DNA from: Uloborus plumipes
Taxonomy: Eukaryota; Arthropoda; Arachnida; Araneae; Uloboridae
Assembly: GCA_038373865.1 (NCBI GenBank)
Contig: JAXGGA010001711.1
Location: 62,001 to 126,000, forward strand
DNA: 64,000 bases
Direction of reading: 5' to 3'
A program made the translations under genes and the position numbers. Under the pieces are notes generated by a model. That model was not told the DNA's origin and ran no database searches. It was given only the letters and a program-made list of their open reading frames with translations. Below are positions 15,601 to 24,935 of the stretch, piece by piece; position 1 is the first letter of the stretch; each line of letters starts with the position of its first letter.

Positions 15601-18600
15601 TATGCGATCAGTTTTTTTTATCAGAATCGCTAAGCGCCATCTGGTTGTGTAAAAGTACATTTTCATTTTTTGTAACAAAAACTGCATTTATTTTTATCAA
15701 TTTAACCCATTAATGCCTAGCATCCTTTTAAATGGACGGTCCAAAAAAGGGTCGGAATTTCACCAAAATGAACATTTAAACCAAAACACAGTGTTCAATT
15801 AGTACCTTGGTATTCTTTCAATTCGTTATTAACAGATTGCAGCACATAACCATTGTAAAGTGTGTTCTGTAGCAGTTTTAATATGATCTTTATAAAGAAT
15901 TACATCGTTCACAATCTCAAGAAAAAAGCTAAGTTTTCAAAGTTATTCCCAGCTTCCCAGTTTATGTTAATTGCTGATTTTATTTCTTCTTATAAAATGT
16001 CTTTTTAAATAGTATATCGTAGGAAGAAAAACATTTGAGTAAGACAAGTATGTACCCTCTGGGGTCTATCGTAACTTTTGAGGGACGATTTTTCTTTCCT
16101 TAATAAAACAATTATTTTTTACATAATATTTTTTTATTATTTTTCCTGTCCATTAAACACCGTTTGTAAAAAGTATACAAAATATCTTTGGAAAAAAAAA
16201 ATGCCAGGGATTAATGGGTTAAGAAAATTATTTTCCTCTCTCTCTCTCCAGTTTTTGCTTTTAAAATATTTTCTGAAATATAAGTAAGGAAGAATTTATT
16301 TCTCCCCCCGTGATTAAGGATATTATGGAAAGGAAATGCTATCAAGAGACCTTGAAATTACGAAAGCCTCTTAAAATCTTAACACTAATGTTGTTTTATT
16401 GACTTTGGCCAATAAAACGAAAGATTAAGGAAGCATTAGTTAATAATATCACAAGGAAGTTTCTCAGAAAAACAATTAGAAATTGTTTTACTCATGGAGG
16501 ATTTATAAAACTAGGTAACAACAGTGGTGACATAAATGATAGGAAAATGTCCAGTCCCCTAATCATTCTGAAGGCTAAGGATTTCGAATCTTGGATGGAG
16601 TACAGGGAGAGAATTGGAACTTCTGCAACATTCACTGTTGACAATATTTGCGAAGCTGTAAACTTCAACGTTAGATTCACAAAGTGTTATTGAAGAGAAA
16701 GATCCGACAGGTGCTCACATGAGATTGGAGGGGAGGGGGGGGACAAGCAATTTCATAAGCAGTATAATTATGAACGTGTTATTAATGAATTACTGTAAAA
16801 AATAAGAACTGAGAATTTCTTCTCTGCAAGTCAATAATTTACTTATTATAATAGTTTGGTGTGTTTTCTTTGTTATTATAATTTTTTCGGTAACTATATA
16901 CTACATTCATTTCTTATCAAGAACACATTAATTGAAATTACCAGTAAAAATCACCATTCAACTTTAATTGTTAATTATAAACAATCATGGTCAAATCGTT
17001 TATCACATTAAGTGGCGTCTGCTGTTAAGTTAAAAACCATCAAATTAGAAAGGTTTAAAAATCATAGGATAAGAAAAGTATTTACCTTGAGATGCTGTTC
17101 GATCTACAAAACCACTTAAATGAAAGGTGCAACTAGATGTTGCCATACACTGAATAAACCTCTGAAAAACAAGAGTGAGATACAGTTAACATCACACATT
17201 CACCATAGTTATAGGGATAAACAAAGATAGCTAATGGGGATAAATAGCACATATGAGACAATGGGAAGCAAAGAAATGTAAGAGGCAAAATCAAAAATTT
17301 TTGAGTAACCAGCAAATTATAGAAGAAACTTTATTGTTTTGTTTCAAGCAGTGCTTTAGTTGGAGGAAAAAATGCTAAGAGAACTCACCTTCAGGGTCAC
17401 CCTGATAGGTTATTGTGACCTCCCAAAAATTTCCTTAATCAAATTTACATTGCAAAATCATTTTTCTAAAAAAAAAATTATACTGGTGCTATGTTTATAT
17501 TTTACCATTCTGTAAAATTTAGAATTTCATTCGGCAGATTGAAAATTTACAACCCTCCTAAAAATTTCAGCTCGGGAGACCTCTGCTCACCTTGGCATTT
17601 GGTGGGACTCACCAAAGAAAAGGTGGCTTCAAAATAATTTACAGAACATTTACATCATTTTTCCAATTAAAAAAGTATTCTGTGCAAGCGCGGATCCAGA
17701 GGGGGGGTCATGGGGGTCATGACCCCCCCTATAGCGAACAAATATAGCATAAAACTGAGTTTTTTAGCTCTAATATAACGTAAAAATTGCGAAACAGCCC
17801 CATTTTTGCTCAAAAACTGCCCTTTGACCCCCCCTGTCCGAATATGACCCCCTCCTTAACCAAGAGCTGGATCCGCCCTTGATTCTGTGGATGATTTAAC
17901 CCCCCCCCTCCCCTTCCAAATATAGCAGAGAGCACTTAGCCCTCTCAGCGGTTGTTATACAGCAGTCTTTAGAAAACATTTGGGGTAGTAGCACACAAAA
18001 AGATTAAAGGTGTTTCACTCTTAACTTTAAAAAGCTCACTCATATCCCTTTATTCTATACTGTATCATACATTAAATAAATATTTACAAAATGGTGAACT
18101 TCTATTTTACCAAAATGAGTCACTCAAATATTCAAGCTTTAAAAAATACTCCGATATTTCAAGAAAATAATTCATACTTCATTCCCATAACACATTAAAT
18201 GATGAGCTGTGATGAGGGATTTGTAAACCATCACCCAAGAAGACTGTTGAGTCCTTTGAATGAGAAAGTTACACAATTCTGGCACTGACACATTTGGTTC
18301 ATTTGTACAATGGATCAAATCTGAAAAACAATGAATCATTTTAAATACATTTATTTTAGCAAAGAAAAAAATATTATTCACTCAAAGAATAAATAAATAA
18401 AGCAATTTTTAAAAAGTTAATACTTAAATATACAGTATAAACAAACTTATTTAATTACAAAAATAATTTTACAAGATGGTTATATGTGTGTCTGGGCTTC
18501 AACCCCGGTCTCGTTTCTAATTTCAGCATAGATAACATTTTTGAAGGAGGGCCAGTTACCCTCTCCTCCTTCCTTTACATAGCCAAAAAACGAGTTTTTT

Positions 18601-20597
18601 TTATTTCAATTTCAAAATATTTCCTGTTGGGAACTTCCAGACCAGCCTCCTTTTCCTAAAATCTTCAAGAAAGTCTTCAAAATCTGTTTTCAAAACATCA
18701 ATTTCGGAAATTTTCAGAGGAGCTTACGACACTGCAAGATGATGAGGTTAAGAAAAGATTTGCTTCAACTTCCCAGGTTTGATTCCAGTCATTCGAAGAC
18801 CTATTTATGTTTACTTGTGGTGATGTGCACAAAGCCCTCAAAGTTCCCCATTCCAACTGAATGCTTGTAGGGTGCTGGATCACTGGTTGTTTGGCTCTTG
18901 GTCTTGATCAAAAAGAAAAAGCTCTCTTCAGAAACCTATCCAACTAGTTAAACCATGCACATTGATAAATACAGGAGACTATGGAGTGTGTGTATGATAT
19001 ATGTATGCCTCTCAGTTTGCCTATAATTTTATTTTACAGATTCTTAGGGCTCAAAGCTTGTCGTAGAAAAGTTTTTGTGTTGTGCTTGTTTACTTTTCTC
19101 CAATTTGGCATGATTTTTTTCATAATTTCATATTACAATGGCTTACTTTTACATATGATAAATTAGAATTAATTTTCTACTAACTTGACACAAATTTAAT
19201 AAAAATTTCTCAATTTAAGCAACTTCAGAAAAAAAAATGTAACTTATTACCCTTTCATGGATTGTCTACTACTTAAAATGTCTGTGGGAAACGCTTGCAC
19301 TGTTATTAATTTTTTAAGTGGTATATTCAAGCACAAACAGAAAAAGAGCTTCAAAACATACAAAAAGAAAAACAGCAGTTAACTTCATTTTTTAGAAATT
19401 TTCAGAATAAAATACAAGTCATAATCATCCACTCTATATTCAACAGGGTTCAAAATCACTACTGGTCCACTGAACCACTGAAACTCGCCTCGGACCACCA
19501 GAAAAAAATAATCAGTGGTCCTCACTCCTCGGGACCACCAGCCGCCGAAAATCGTCAATTGCATTTGAAGCTGAGAAGCTTCAGAGTTTTAGGAAAAGTT
19601 GAAAATGACTGGGGAAACAAGCTAAGTATCTCAGCATTAAATGACTTTATGAGAATATTTAGATATTGCACAGAGATTGAGAGCTTTGATCCCCCGCCTG
19701 CAGTATCCCTTTGGCTCCAATCAGGAGAAAGGTCTAGAAAGGCTTTATGCATCTATGTAGTAGATGAAAAATGTGAACTTAGTAGTAAATGCAAAAATAT
19801 TAATTCTGAAAAGTAATTGTATGCATATAAAAATGCACATTTTGAAAGATTAAACAAATCTTAAACAGTAGAAAAATGTTTTACTCTTTGTTTATTTTGT
19901 TGTCATTATTGTTTAATATTAATGTTTTACTATTTTGAATTATATTTTCAGTTGCAGTAATTTTACAATATATTTGGGCTGAAATTTAAAGTGTTTTTTA
20001 CTATTTAAACAGGCCCATCATTTGGGGGACACAGGCGGAAGGGGGGGGGGGTCAATCACAGCAACACAATGTAATTTAGAATACTTAATTCATTTTGAAA
20101 AAAAATTCGTGGTATTTGTTTTTTGTTGAGGTGGGAACAATTTAATGCAACCAAATTTGGACAATATTAAGAATGCTCTTATGTCAGTTTACGACATATA
20201 ACTAATTCAATGCAATATGTAAATACAATTCCACAAAGCACTTCATTTTGTTTACTCAAAATAATCGGATGCATATTACTCAACACATGATGCTCAAACT
20301 GATGACAAATGAAATTAACTACAACAGATAAAAGTGTCTTTAAAGAAAAACAGCTTTTCAATGTATCACTAGCAAAACAAACAAAAACAAAATTTTAAAA
20401 GGTCGCCTCAAATAGCACTGATGATTTCAAATATTTCTTAGGGGATAGTTCTGTTTCTCATACTCACAATCGAGATGTTTCTTTTTGGGACCGATAATTT
20501 CTTCCGTAGTTGCTTTACATACGGCTTTTTCAACATTTTGGCCATAAATAGTATGCTTTGCAGCTACAAGTCTGTCGTGTAATGTTTGTCCCGCCAT
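427..20597 (-). CDS. PICALM: PICALM/AP180 clathrin-assembly adaptor, 5' twelve coding exons (C-terminus outside window)
   Basis: Endocytic adaptor (CALM/AP180; Drosophila lap) that binds PI(4,5)P2 through an N-terminal ANTH domain and recruits clathrin and AP2 at the plasma membrane. Exons (minus strand order): 20597-20468, 18320-18178, 17161-17086, 15498-15396, 13628-13589, 13230-13174, 12251-12140, 9992-9886, 9769-9728, 8756-8680, 8527-8371, 688-427. All have GT/AG borders and the phases join without a break, giving 1306 coding bases (about 435 residues). The start [15 protein letters not shown] matches the family start. The lipid-binding lysines and histidine sit at K28, K38, K40 and H41 (PKKKHLD). 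The ANTH domain ends near the [18 protein letters not shown] helix, followed by a Ser/Thr/Pro-rich linker. Clathrin-box, DPF and NPF motifs are not yet reached. Start, phase and family are seen directly or by recognition; function comes from the family. Confidence 0.95.
1724..3300. repeat. Palindromic TIR element with four internal sub-repeats (+,+,-,-)
   Basis: The outer ends are CATTAGGGTG and TACCCTAATG. Inside, a unit containing AAAATGTGCCAATRGMCTAG and TTTTAGCTTAATCGGATAAT occurs directly at about 1776-2040 and 2105-2330. It occurs inverted at about 2660-2890 and 2890-3250. The centre lies near 2510. No open frame resembles a transposase, so this is a non-autonomous, foldback-like element in the last visible PICALM intron. 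Confidence 0.75.
3301..6062. other. Intronic sequence without recognisable features
   Basis: AT-rich PICALM intron. I see only short A/T tracts and an ATTT run near 3787; no exon, TIR pair or RNA gene could be supported. Confidence 0.5.
6067..6316. mobile_element. piggyBac-like MITE, 250 bp, TTAA target site
   Basis: Near-perfect terminal inverted repeats CACATTGACTGCCAAGC and GCTTGGCAGTCAACATG are bordered on both sides by TTAA (6063-6066 and 6317-6320). TTAA duplication is the piggyBac superfamily mark. No coding capacity. Confidence 0.8.
6321..8370. other. Intronic sequence, no supported feature
   Basis: AT-rich PICALM intron between the TTAA MITE and exon 11. Only simple A/T tracts are visible. 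Confidence 0.5.
8371..8527 (-). CDS. PICALM: PICALM coding exon 11 (linker)
   Basis: It encodes a Ser/Thr/Asn-rich linker and then a charged helix ([20 protein letters not shown]), resembling the EEE...LLEELKEQ segment of CALM. The donor is a weak GTTATT. Confidence 0.85.
8680..8756 (-). CDS. PICALM: PICALM coding exon 10 (end of ANTH)
   Basis: It encodes [20 protein letters not shown] and then AQMTP. The AP.SLL...EQHL..LEGKK helix closes the folded domain in this family. The donor is GTACAG. Confidence 0.92.
9728..9769 (-). CDS. PICALM: PICALM coding exon 9 (ANTH, 42 bp)
   Basis: Fourteen codons encoding [14 protein letters not shown], equal to the family's VGIDKGDIPDL motif. The acceptor is TTTTTCAG and the donor GTAAGT. 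Confidence 0.93.
9886..9992 (-). CDS. PICALM: PICALM coding exon 8 (ANTH)
   Basis: It encodes (E)[20 protein letters not shown] through VSDFLKVAE, a highly conserved helix. A long (TA)n tract lies just upstream of the acceptor (10008-10031). Confidence 0.94.
10008..10031. repeat. (TA)n microsatellite
   Basis: About 24 bases of alternating AT, just upstream (in gene sense) of the acceptor of PICALM exon 8. Confidence 0.9.
11180..11570 (-). repeat. Degraded copy of the CAAAGTGAAAT-type repeat family
   Basis: The segment 11525-11562 (AACTATTTCGCTTTGATCCA and then CATTCCCC) matches, in reverse, the left end of the repeat at 22104. The same words recur near 56640. The other end is uncertain. Confidence 0.45.
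11294..11458. mobile_element. TA-flanked MITE, 165 bp
   Basis: Inverted ends CTGTAAAATCCTGAAA and TTTCGGGATTTTACGG each border TA (11292-11293, 11459-11460), as in Tc1/mariner insertions. It contains a long G run. It appears to sit within an older GGGGCAAAGTGAAATAG-family copy (about 11180-11570). Confidence 0.65.
12140..12251 (-). CDS. PICALM: PICALM coding exon 7 (ANTH)
   Basis: It encodes [20 protein letters not shown] and then [17 protein letters not shown]. The last base G joins AA of the next exon to make the conserved Glu of EKYF. The donor is GTATGC. Confidence 0.94.
13174..13230 (-). CDS. PICALM: PICALM coding exon 6 (ANTH)
   Basis: Nineteen whole codons encoding [19 protein letters not shown], matching the family's LLKTLPVLQ..LDALLEFD. 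The acceptor is ATTTTCAG and the donor GTATGT. Confidence 0.94.
13589..13628 (-). CDS. PICALM: PICALM coding exon 5 (ANTH, 40 bp)
   Basis: A small exon encoding [13 protein letters not shown], with acceptor TAATAG and donor GTAAGA. Its 40 bases complete the glycine codon split from exon 4 and end in phase 0. Confidence 0.88.
13684..13953 (+). pseudogene. Unidentified coding-like ORF cut by a MITE
   Basis: An open frame of about 90 codons opposite to PICALM, with mixed, protein-like composition (for example [20 protein letters not shown] and [15 protein letters not shown]). At 13962 a hAT-type MITE breaks it. After removing the insertion and one target duplication the frame runs only 11 more codons before a stop. 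Poly(A) tracts follow at 14563-14626, which would fit an old retrocopy. I do not recognise the family; it may be chance. Confidence 0.25.
13962..14406. mobile_element. hAT-type MITE, 445 bp, 8 bp TSD GTCAAGAC
   Basis: Terminal repeats CAGTGGCATATCCAGG and CCTGGATACGCCACTG are flanked by exact 8 bp duplications GTCAAGAC (13954-13961, 14407-14414). The CAGTGGC start and 8 bp target duplication identify the hAT superfamily. It carries no transposase. Confidence 0.9.
14630..15395. other. Intronic sequence, possible degraded coding remnant
   Basis: No element borders are seen. Around 14760-14930 there is slightly higher codon-like complexity, possibly belonging to the broken ORF upstream, but stops interrupt every frame. 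Confidence 0.3.
15396..15498 (-). CDS. PICALM: PICALM coding exon 4 (ANTH)
   Basis: It encodes [20 protein letters not shown] and then [27 protein letters not shown] is a family signature. The donor is GTATGT. Confidence 0.94.
15588..16692 (+). pseudogene. pogo/Tigger transposase remnant (C-terminal part) with a nested MITE
   Basis: From about 16310 to the stop at 16692 the plus strand encodes, with interruptions, a segment like the end of Tigger/CENP-B-type DDE transposases. It shows a basic stretch, then [14 protein letters not shown], equivalent to the family's TI.NCFRHAGF, then an acidic C-terminus with W ([10 protein letters not shown]). Upstream, 15588-15620 (CAGTGGACACCGCTTTATGC) resembles a pogo-type terminal repeat. 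A piggyBac-like MITE (15706-16218) sits between. The catalytic DDE region is missing, so the copy is dead. Recognition is by motif memory only. Confidence 0.55.
15706..16218. mobile_element. piggyBac-like MITE, copy 1 (TTAA)
   Basis: It starts CCCATTAATGCCTAG and ends GGGATTAATGGG, bordered by TTAA at 15702-15705 and 16219-16222. The second copy at 52527-53043 matches along its length. CCC ends plus TTAA duplication mark piggyBac. No transposase. Confidence 0.88.
17086..17161 (-). CDS. PICALM: PICALM coding exon 3 (ANTH)
   Basis: The acceptor is TTTTCAG and the donor GTAAAT. It encodes [20 protein letters not shown] followed by RTASQ, equivalent to the family's RFIQYLASRN segment. Confidence 0.93.
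17388..17620 (-). repeat. Dispersed repeat fragment (GGTCACNGTGACC family)
   Basis: 17388-17440 (GGGTCACCCTGATAGGTTAT and then TGTGACCTCCC) matches in reverse the sequence right of the Tc1 copy (24938-24995). Related fragments occur at 59965-60050, 61845-61900 and 63675-63730. Confidence 0.45.
17685..17881. mobile_element. hAT-type MITE family A, copy 1, TSD ATTCTGTG
   Basis: A 197 bp element with ends CAAGCGCGGATCCAG and CTGGATCCGCCCTTG, and exact 8 bp duplications ATTCTGTG at 17677-17684 and 17882-17889. Copies 2 and 3 are at 28876 and 62626. Confidence 0.92.
18178..18320 (-). CDS. PICALM: PICALM coding exon 2 (ANTH)
   Basis: The acceptor is TTTTTCAG and the donor GTATGA. The exon encodes [15 protein letters not shown] through [14 protein letters not shown], the most conserved ANTH stretch. 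With exon 1 it makes exactly 91 codons. Confidence 0.95.
18321..19440. other. PICALM intron 1 part, no supported feature
   Basis: AT-rich intron without clear element ends. Confidence 0.5.
19559..19816 (+). pseudogene. Fragment of a hAT-like/ZNF862-like C-terminal domain
   Basis: The plus-strand frame encodes [20 protein letters not shown], then [12 protein letters not shown], and ends NSEK-stop at 19816. The pattern D.....L...LM.I...G...FDP..AV..W is seen at the C-terminus of hAT-derived ZNF862-like proteins. Only this end is left, with no start ATG, opposite to PICALM in intron 1. It is probably a relic of an autonomous hAT element or a domesticated-family pseudogene. Recognition rests on a weak motif. 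Confidence 0.4.
20013..20062. repeat. Partial hAT MITE family B end
   Basis: CAGGCCCATCATTTGGGG followed by a G run and GTCAATCA resembles the left end of the elements at 38918 and 48582. The right end is not found. Confidence 0.45.
20468..20597 (-). CDS. PICALM: PICALM coding exon 1 (start codon, PIP2-binding motif)
   Basis: The start ATG is at 20597-20595. An in-frame ATG 57 bases upstream (20654) would add 19 residues unlike the family, so MAGQ was chosen. The exon encodes the first helix and the basic patch ending PKKKHLD. The donor is GTGAGT after one base of the Tyr44 codon. Confidence 0.95.
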
Positions 20598-21248
20598 GTT
20601 AGTGCAATCGTTTAGATGAAGACAGTAATTTAATGGCTCGATACTTTCAAGCACTCGACATCAAGCACGTTACACTTTAAACTTCTCCATTTAAATTAAT
20701 AATTATTATTTTACACACACGCGTACGAGCACAACGACCAGCGTTCTCTACGTAATGTTTCCCTTTCACTAGTGAACAACCTCCTCAGACTGAGTGATGC
20801 CAAACGTTGTCGAAACGAGCGAAAATAGTTAAATTTAAAAAGTCGAAATTCCGAAAGAAGAAAATAATATTTTACAGCTCAGAAACTGAAAATAACCTAA
20901 ATAGTTCTAGATTTTTAGAATAAAAGGGCTATGTTTTTTAATCAAGTTAATTATTTTGTCGAATCCTGAACCTGAAACGTAATTAGTGGTGACGATTATA
21001 AAATAAATAAATAACATTTGCGTGCGATTTCAAAATCGCATCCAATGTTTTAGGATTTTATGTTTTATTCACTAGGGTGCATTCAGCAATAATCAGATTT
21101 TTTTTATAATCTTTTCTTGTTGCTTTTTTTGCATTTTTTTGAAAATTTCGTTTCCAACTAAACAACTGTCATTTTGTATAGTTTTGCTTTCGTTTTCTAC
21201 TTATTGGCAATTCAAATAAACTGCAGAAAGCTCAGTAGTTTCTGTTTA
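20598..21248. promoter_or_regulatory. Presumed PICALM 5' UTR and promoter region
   Basis: The 650 bases between the PICALM start and the next upstream ATG-led frame on the other strand have slightly higher GC near 20715-20830 (for example ACACGCGTACGAGC). No TATA box or initiator can be assigned. It may serve both directions; this is inferred from position only. Confidence 0.35.
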
Positions 21249-21353
21249 ATGGCGGATGAAAAAGGTAACCATGATCGAGCGACTTGTGACAGCCAGCCCA
21301 ATGAGATATCTTCCTCGCCCGAGCAAATTGAAATGTTTTACCTCTTAGAGTAA
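21249..21353 (+). CDS. Candidate short ORF or first exon, divergent from PICALM
   Basis: ATGGCGGATG opens a 34-codon frame (MADEKGNHDRATCDSQPNEI and then SSSPEQIEMFYLLE) ending TAA. It is hydrophilic and codon-like, with a G at +4. A possible donor AAAAAG|GTAACC lies six codons in, so only MADEK might be coding. It lies 650 bases from and divergent to the PICALM start, a common arrangement for a shared promoter. No family is recognised and no downstream exon was found, so it could be chance. Confidence 0.3.
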   Translation: MADEKGNHDRATCDSQPNEISSSPEQIEMFYLLE

Positions 21354-22103
21354 TTTATTAAATCGTCGCAAGGTGACGTTTCCAAGGTTTAACACTACTA
21401 TTTTAAAAGGATGGTTGGTGTTAGTCTTGAATTTTATTGTGTTAACTATTGAAAAAGCGAAATTCTGGTCATATTAGTGTTTCAATTTCAGTTTTAAGTC
21501 CACTTTTCTCAATTTGAAGATGTAAAAAGTAGTAAAAAGATAGGGGTTTTTACGATTTTGAAGAACTTTTTGTACAACGTGGTGAGCTGTTTATGTCATG
21601 TCTAGAACGATAATTTTTTTAAACTCTGAAATGCGAACAAAACTTGGATTCGCAGTGTATAGTACTCACTAGTTTTTTAAAAGGGGGGAAAAAACACAGA
21701 ATTCAGCTTCCTACCACCCATGGACTGACCCATGGAATCCGCCACTCCCATTTGCATTTATGAAAAAAAAGAAAAAAAAAGTTCTTAGTTTTTTGAATTG
21801 TTTAAATTTTCTAAGGGTTGAATTTAGTTATTAAATTTCATTATTTAATATGTCCTAGTGGAATTAAGTTTCGTTAGTTAATCTTTTCTCTGTATATTTT
21901 TTTTCTAAATTCATTCAATGAAAAAAGAAGAAAAAAAAAAACTGGAACTAGTATGAAATCACGCTATACCAATAAAAATCCATTAGTACTTGAGTAGAAA
22001 GTTGAAGATTAGGTTATAGCGTCGCAAGGGGGCGGAGGGGGGGGGGAGCTCAAAGCCCTTGCAAAAAAATATTGGTTTTAAGACTCATTCACAAACTTAA
22101 TAA

Positions 22104-22965
22104 GGTGGGAATGTGGGGCAAAGTGAAATAGTTAAGATAGCTCACCTATTTCAAAATGAACACATTGAAAATTTGATTTGAAAATTACTGTACATAAAGA
22201 ATGAATAATGAATTTTGTAAGACAACTTGCTTTGGAAAATTATTTTTCATTTTTGGCAGTTATTTTGTACCTTCAAAAAAGGTGGGAATTTTCCTCCTTA
22301 AAAAACCATGGGACAAAGTGAAAAATCCACTATTTTTACAATGAAAAATTTTCTATTCAATGATTTACAGTAATTTTCATCAAATGGATGTGTAAATAAA
22401 CGAATAAATTACTAAACAAATAAATGAACTCAATGTATGAGAAAATGAAATGAGTGAATAAAATAGAGAACGAATAAGGAACTCAGTGAACGAATGAATA
22501 AATAAGGGAAGGAATGTAAATTAATTAATAATTTCAGAAATATATACGTAATTTGAAAAATGACTGCACTAGTAAAAGAACTGCACTATTTCATTTTGCC
22601 CCATCCACTTTCCCCACGTGCACTTGACAAATCACATTGAACATTTAAAATAAAAATTTCTTGATATAAACTAAATAAGGACTGAACTGAACACCAGTAG
22701 ATCTCAATTAATACTTGAAATTATAATTACAAAAATGTTATAACTTTATAATAACTAAAAATATTTTGGAAAAATAACGAGTATTACAATAAGTGTATCA
22801 GATTTTAAAAATGACTTGTATAATTTTTTTCGTTGATCTTTAGATCTATCTATTTGTTGACAGGAATTAACTATGTCTAGGAACTTTATCGAAATATTGT
22901 TAGAAATGTGGCGCTGCAAACTGTGAAAATATTTCGCCATTTCACTTTGCCCCACATTCCCCGAC
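22104..22965. mobile_element. TIR repeat of the GGGGCAAAGTGAAAT family
   Basis: The left end GGGAATGTGGGGCAAAGTGA and right end TTTCACTTTGCCCCACATTC are inverted repeats. An internal block near 22590-22640 repeats the motif (ATTTCATTTTGCCCCATCCA). The part 22104-22640 matches the copy at 56220-56690 in reverse. The internal AATGAATAAATA-type tracts (22390-22520) vary between copies. No coding capacity. Confidence 0.65.
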
Positions 22966-23510
22966 ATGTCAGGAGGACACTCAGATACAGTAAGTTTGGC
23001 AGTGTTGGTGGTAGGTGAAATATGGTTCTAATAGCAAGGCGTCTGGGCTTGGACAATCTCATTTCTACTTGGAGGGGGGGGGGGAGAAAAGGCATTCTCA
23101 TACTGGTACAAAGTCAATCACGATCCCCAATATGTCATTGGAACAGCAAACCAACTTTCCCTATTTCAACAAATGGAGAAGTTCAATTGCTCATCCATCA
23201 GAGTTTAAGTAAAACCAAAAACTTACCTCTACGAGTCCTCATTTTGCTGTTACTATTGATTTAACCATCAAATTTCTTTTAAAAACTATTTAAAAGATTT
23301 TAAAAAAAAAATATTTACAATCAGATGCGCCCCGGTGGGCGGTTGTTCTTAATTTGCCAAATGAAATTCAGAGTTTTGTTGAACGATAAAACATGAGCAT
23401 GCACTCATCCCTACATCTAGTGAGAAGAGACATTTGGAATAATTTTTAAAACAATACATTATTTCGAAGTCTTTTACCGAATCGTCAGACAAAAATAGCC
23501 GAAAAAAGTA

Positions 23511-24935
23511 CACTGGCGGAAAAAAAAATCCCAACACCAAGAAAGACTTGGGTTAGGTAAACGAAATTTGGTAGGCGTGTTTATACAACTGAAAGATGAC
23601 ATCGATTGAAATTTCGCGCTCTGCGCATAAGTGTGGCGCAGCTGGCGTCACTCAGAACATGAAAATGCGGCTTGCTTTAAAAGCGTGTTGTGAAGCTACT
23701 GAGTGTTATTTTTCCGTGAAATTTGAGGAATTGCGTTCATGTTAGCCAGGAATACCTTTAAGAAGGCGAAGAAGCCATTATCAACAGCTCACCGAGTTTA
23801 AACGAGGTCGTACAATTTGGCTACGAAAAGGTAGATTTTTATTTCGCGATATTGCAGAAAGACTTGGGGGGAAATGTTTCCACCATGTATGATTATTGGA
23901 AGCTATGGTCAAGGGATGGTACTACCTCAAGAAGATCGAGTTCCGAGCTGCCACGTGGCACGACTGAGAAGGAAGATCACCGAATCTTGCGTACGGCTGT
24001 GGCGCATCGTACTGCATCTGCGGCTGACACTCGAGCTGCAGTTGGTACCGTCGTGACCCAAGGAACGATAAGAAACTGTTTACTTCAAGGACAGCTCCGA
24101 GCCAGGCAGCCTGTAGCCGGTATTCCATTGACTGCAAACCATTGCTGTTTCCGACGGCAGTGGTGCCAAGACAGAGCTCACTGGAGGTCCGAGTGGAGAT
24201 CTGTTGTAATTTTTGATGAAAACAGATTCTGCCTTAGTGCCAGTGGTGGCTGTATATCGGTCAGAAGGAGACCAGGGGACCGCCTGCATCTAAGCGGTCT
24301 ACGGCCTAGACACACGGGACCCACACCGGGAGTCATGGTCTGGAGCAATTTCCTACGACAGCAGGGGCACTCTTGTGGTTATCCCAAACTCCCTGACTGA
24401 AAATTTGTCGCCAGTCTGGTAATTTAACCAGTAGTACAGCCCTTCATGAGTAGCATTCAAGGGGGAGTTTTCCGACAGGATAACGCTCGCCCTCACATCG
24501 CTGCTGCAACGCAATGTGCTCTACAGAGTGCTGACATATTACCATGACCTGCAAAATCACCAGATCTGTCTCCAATTGATAACGTTGGGATATCATTGGA
24601 CGGCACCTCGAGTATCATCCACAGTCACCAATGACAGTCCTAGTATTGACACAACAAGTGCAACAAGCATGACACTCCATATTACAAAGTGACATTTGGT
24701 ACCTGTATGACATAATGCATGCACGCTTGCGGGCTTGCCGTCAAAATTCTGGAGGTTACACCCTCTATTAAATTAACATAATTTCACATTTGCACAGCAT
24801 TTTCTTGAGATTAAATTAGGCAGTGATCTTGTACATTTAATCAATTAAACATGTTAATTAGACAATTGCATAACCCAAATTTCATTACTCTACAGTAATT
24901 TTTTCTTGGTGTTGGGATTTTTTTTTCCGCCAGTG
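23511..24935 (+). mobile_element. Tc1-like transposon, full length but defective
   Basis: Inverted ends CACTGGCGGAAAAAAAAATC and GATTTTTTTTTCCGCCAGTG are flanked by TA on both sides (23509-23510, 24936-24937). The whole element is 1425 bp and carries a broken transposase. The right flank continues as GGGAGGTCGCTGTGACC, an older dispersed repeat into which the element inserted. Confidence 0.92.
23735..24770 (+). pseudogene. Tc1-family DDE transposase, inactivated
   Basis: The best open part is 23852-24400. The N-terminal half shows a helix-turn-helix remnant (FRDIAERLG-like, before the frame). The second half shows RAHWRSEWRSVVIFDENRFC, then RRRPGDR and RHTGPTPGVMVW, typical of Tc1 transposases around the second catalytic Asp (D in FDENRF). 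The frame is lost near 24400; SFRQDNARPH-like and SPDLSPID-like coding follows in shifted frames to about 24600. Stops and shifts show it cannot make an active enzyme. Confidence 0.9.
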
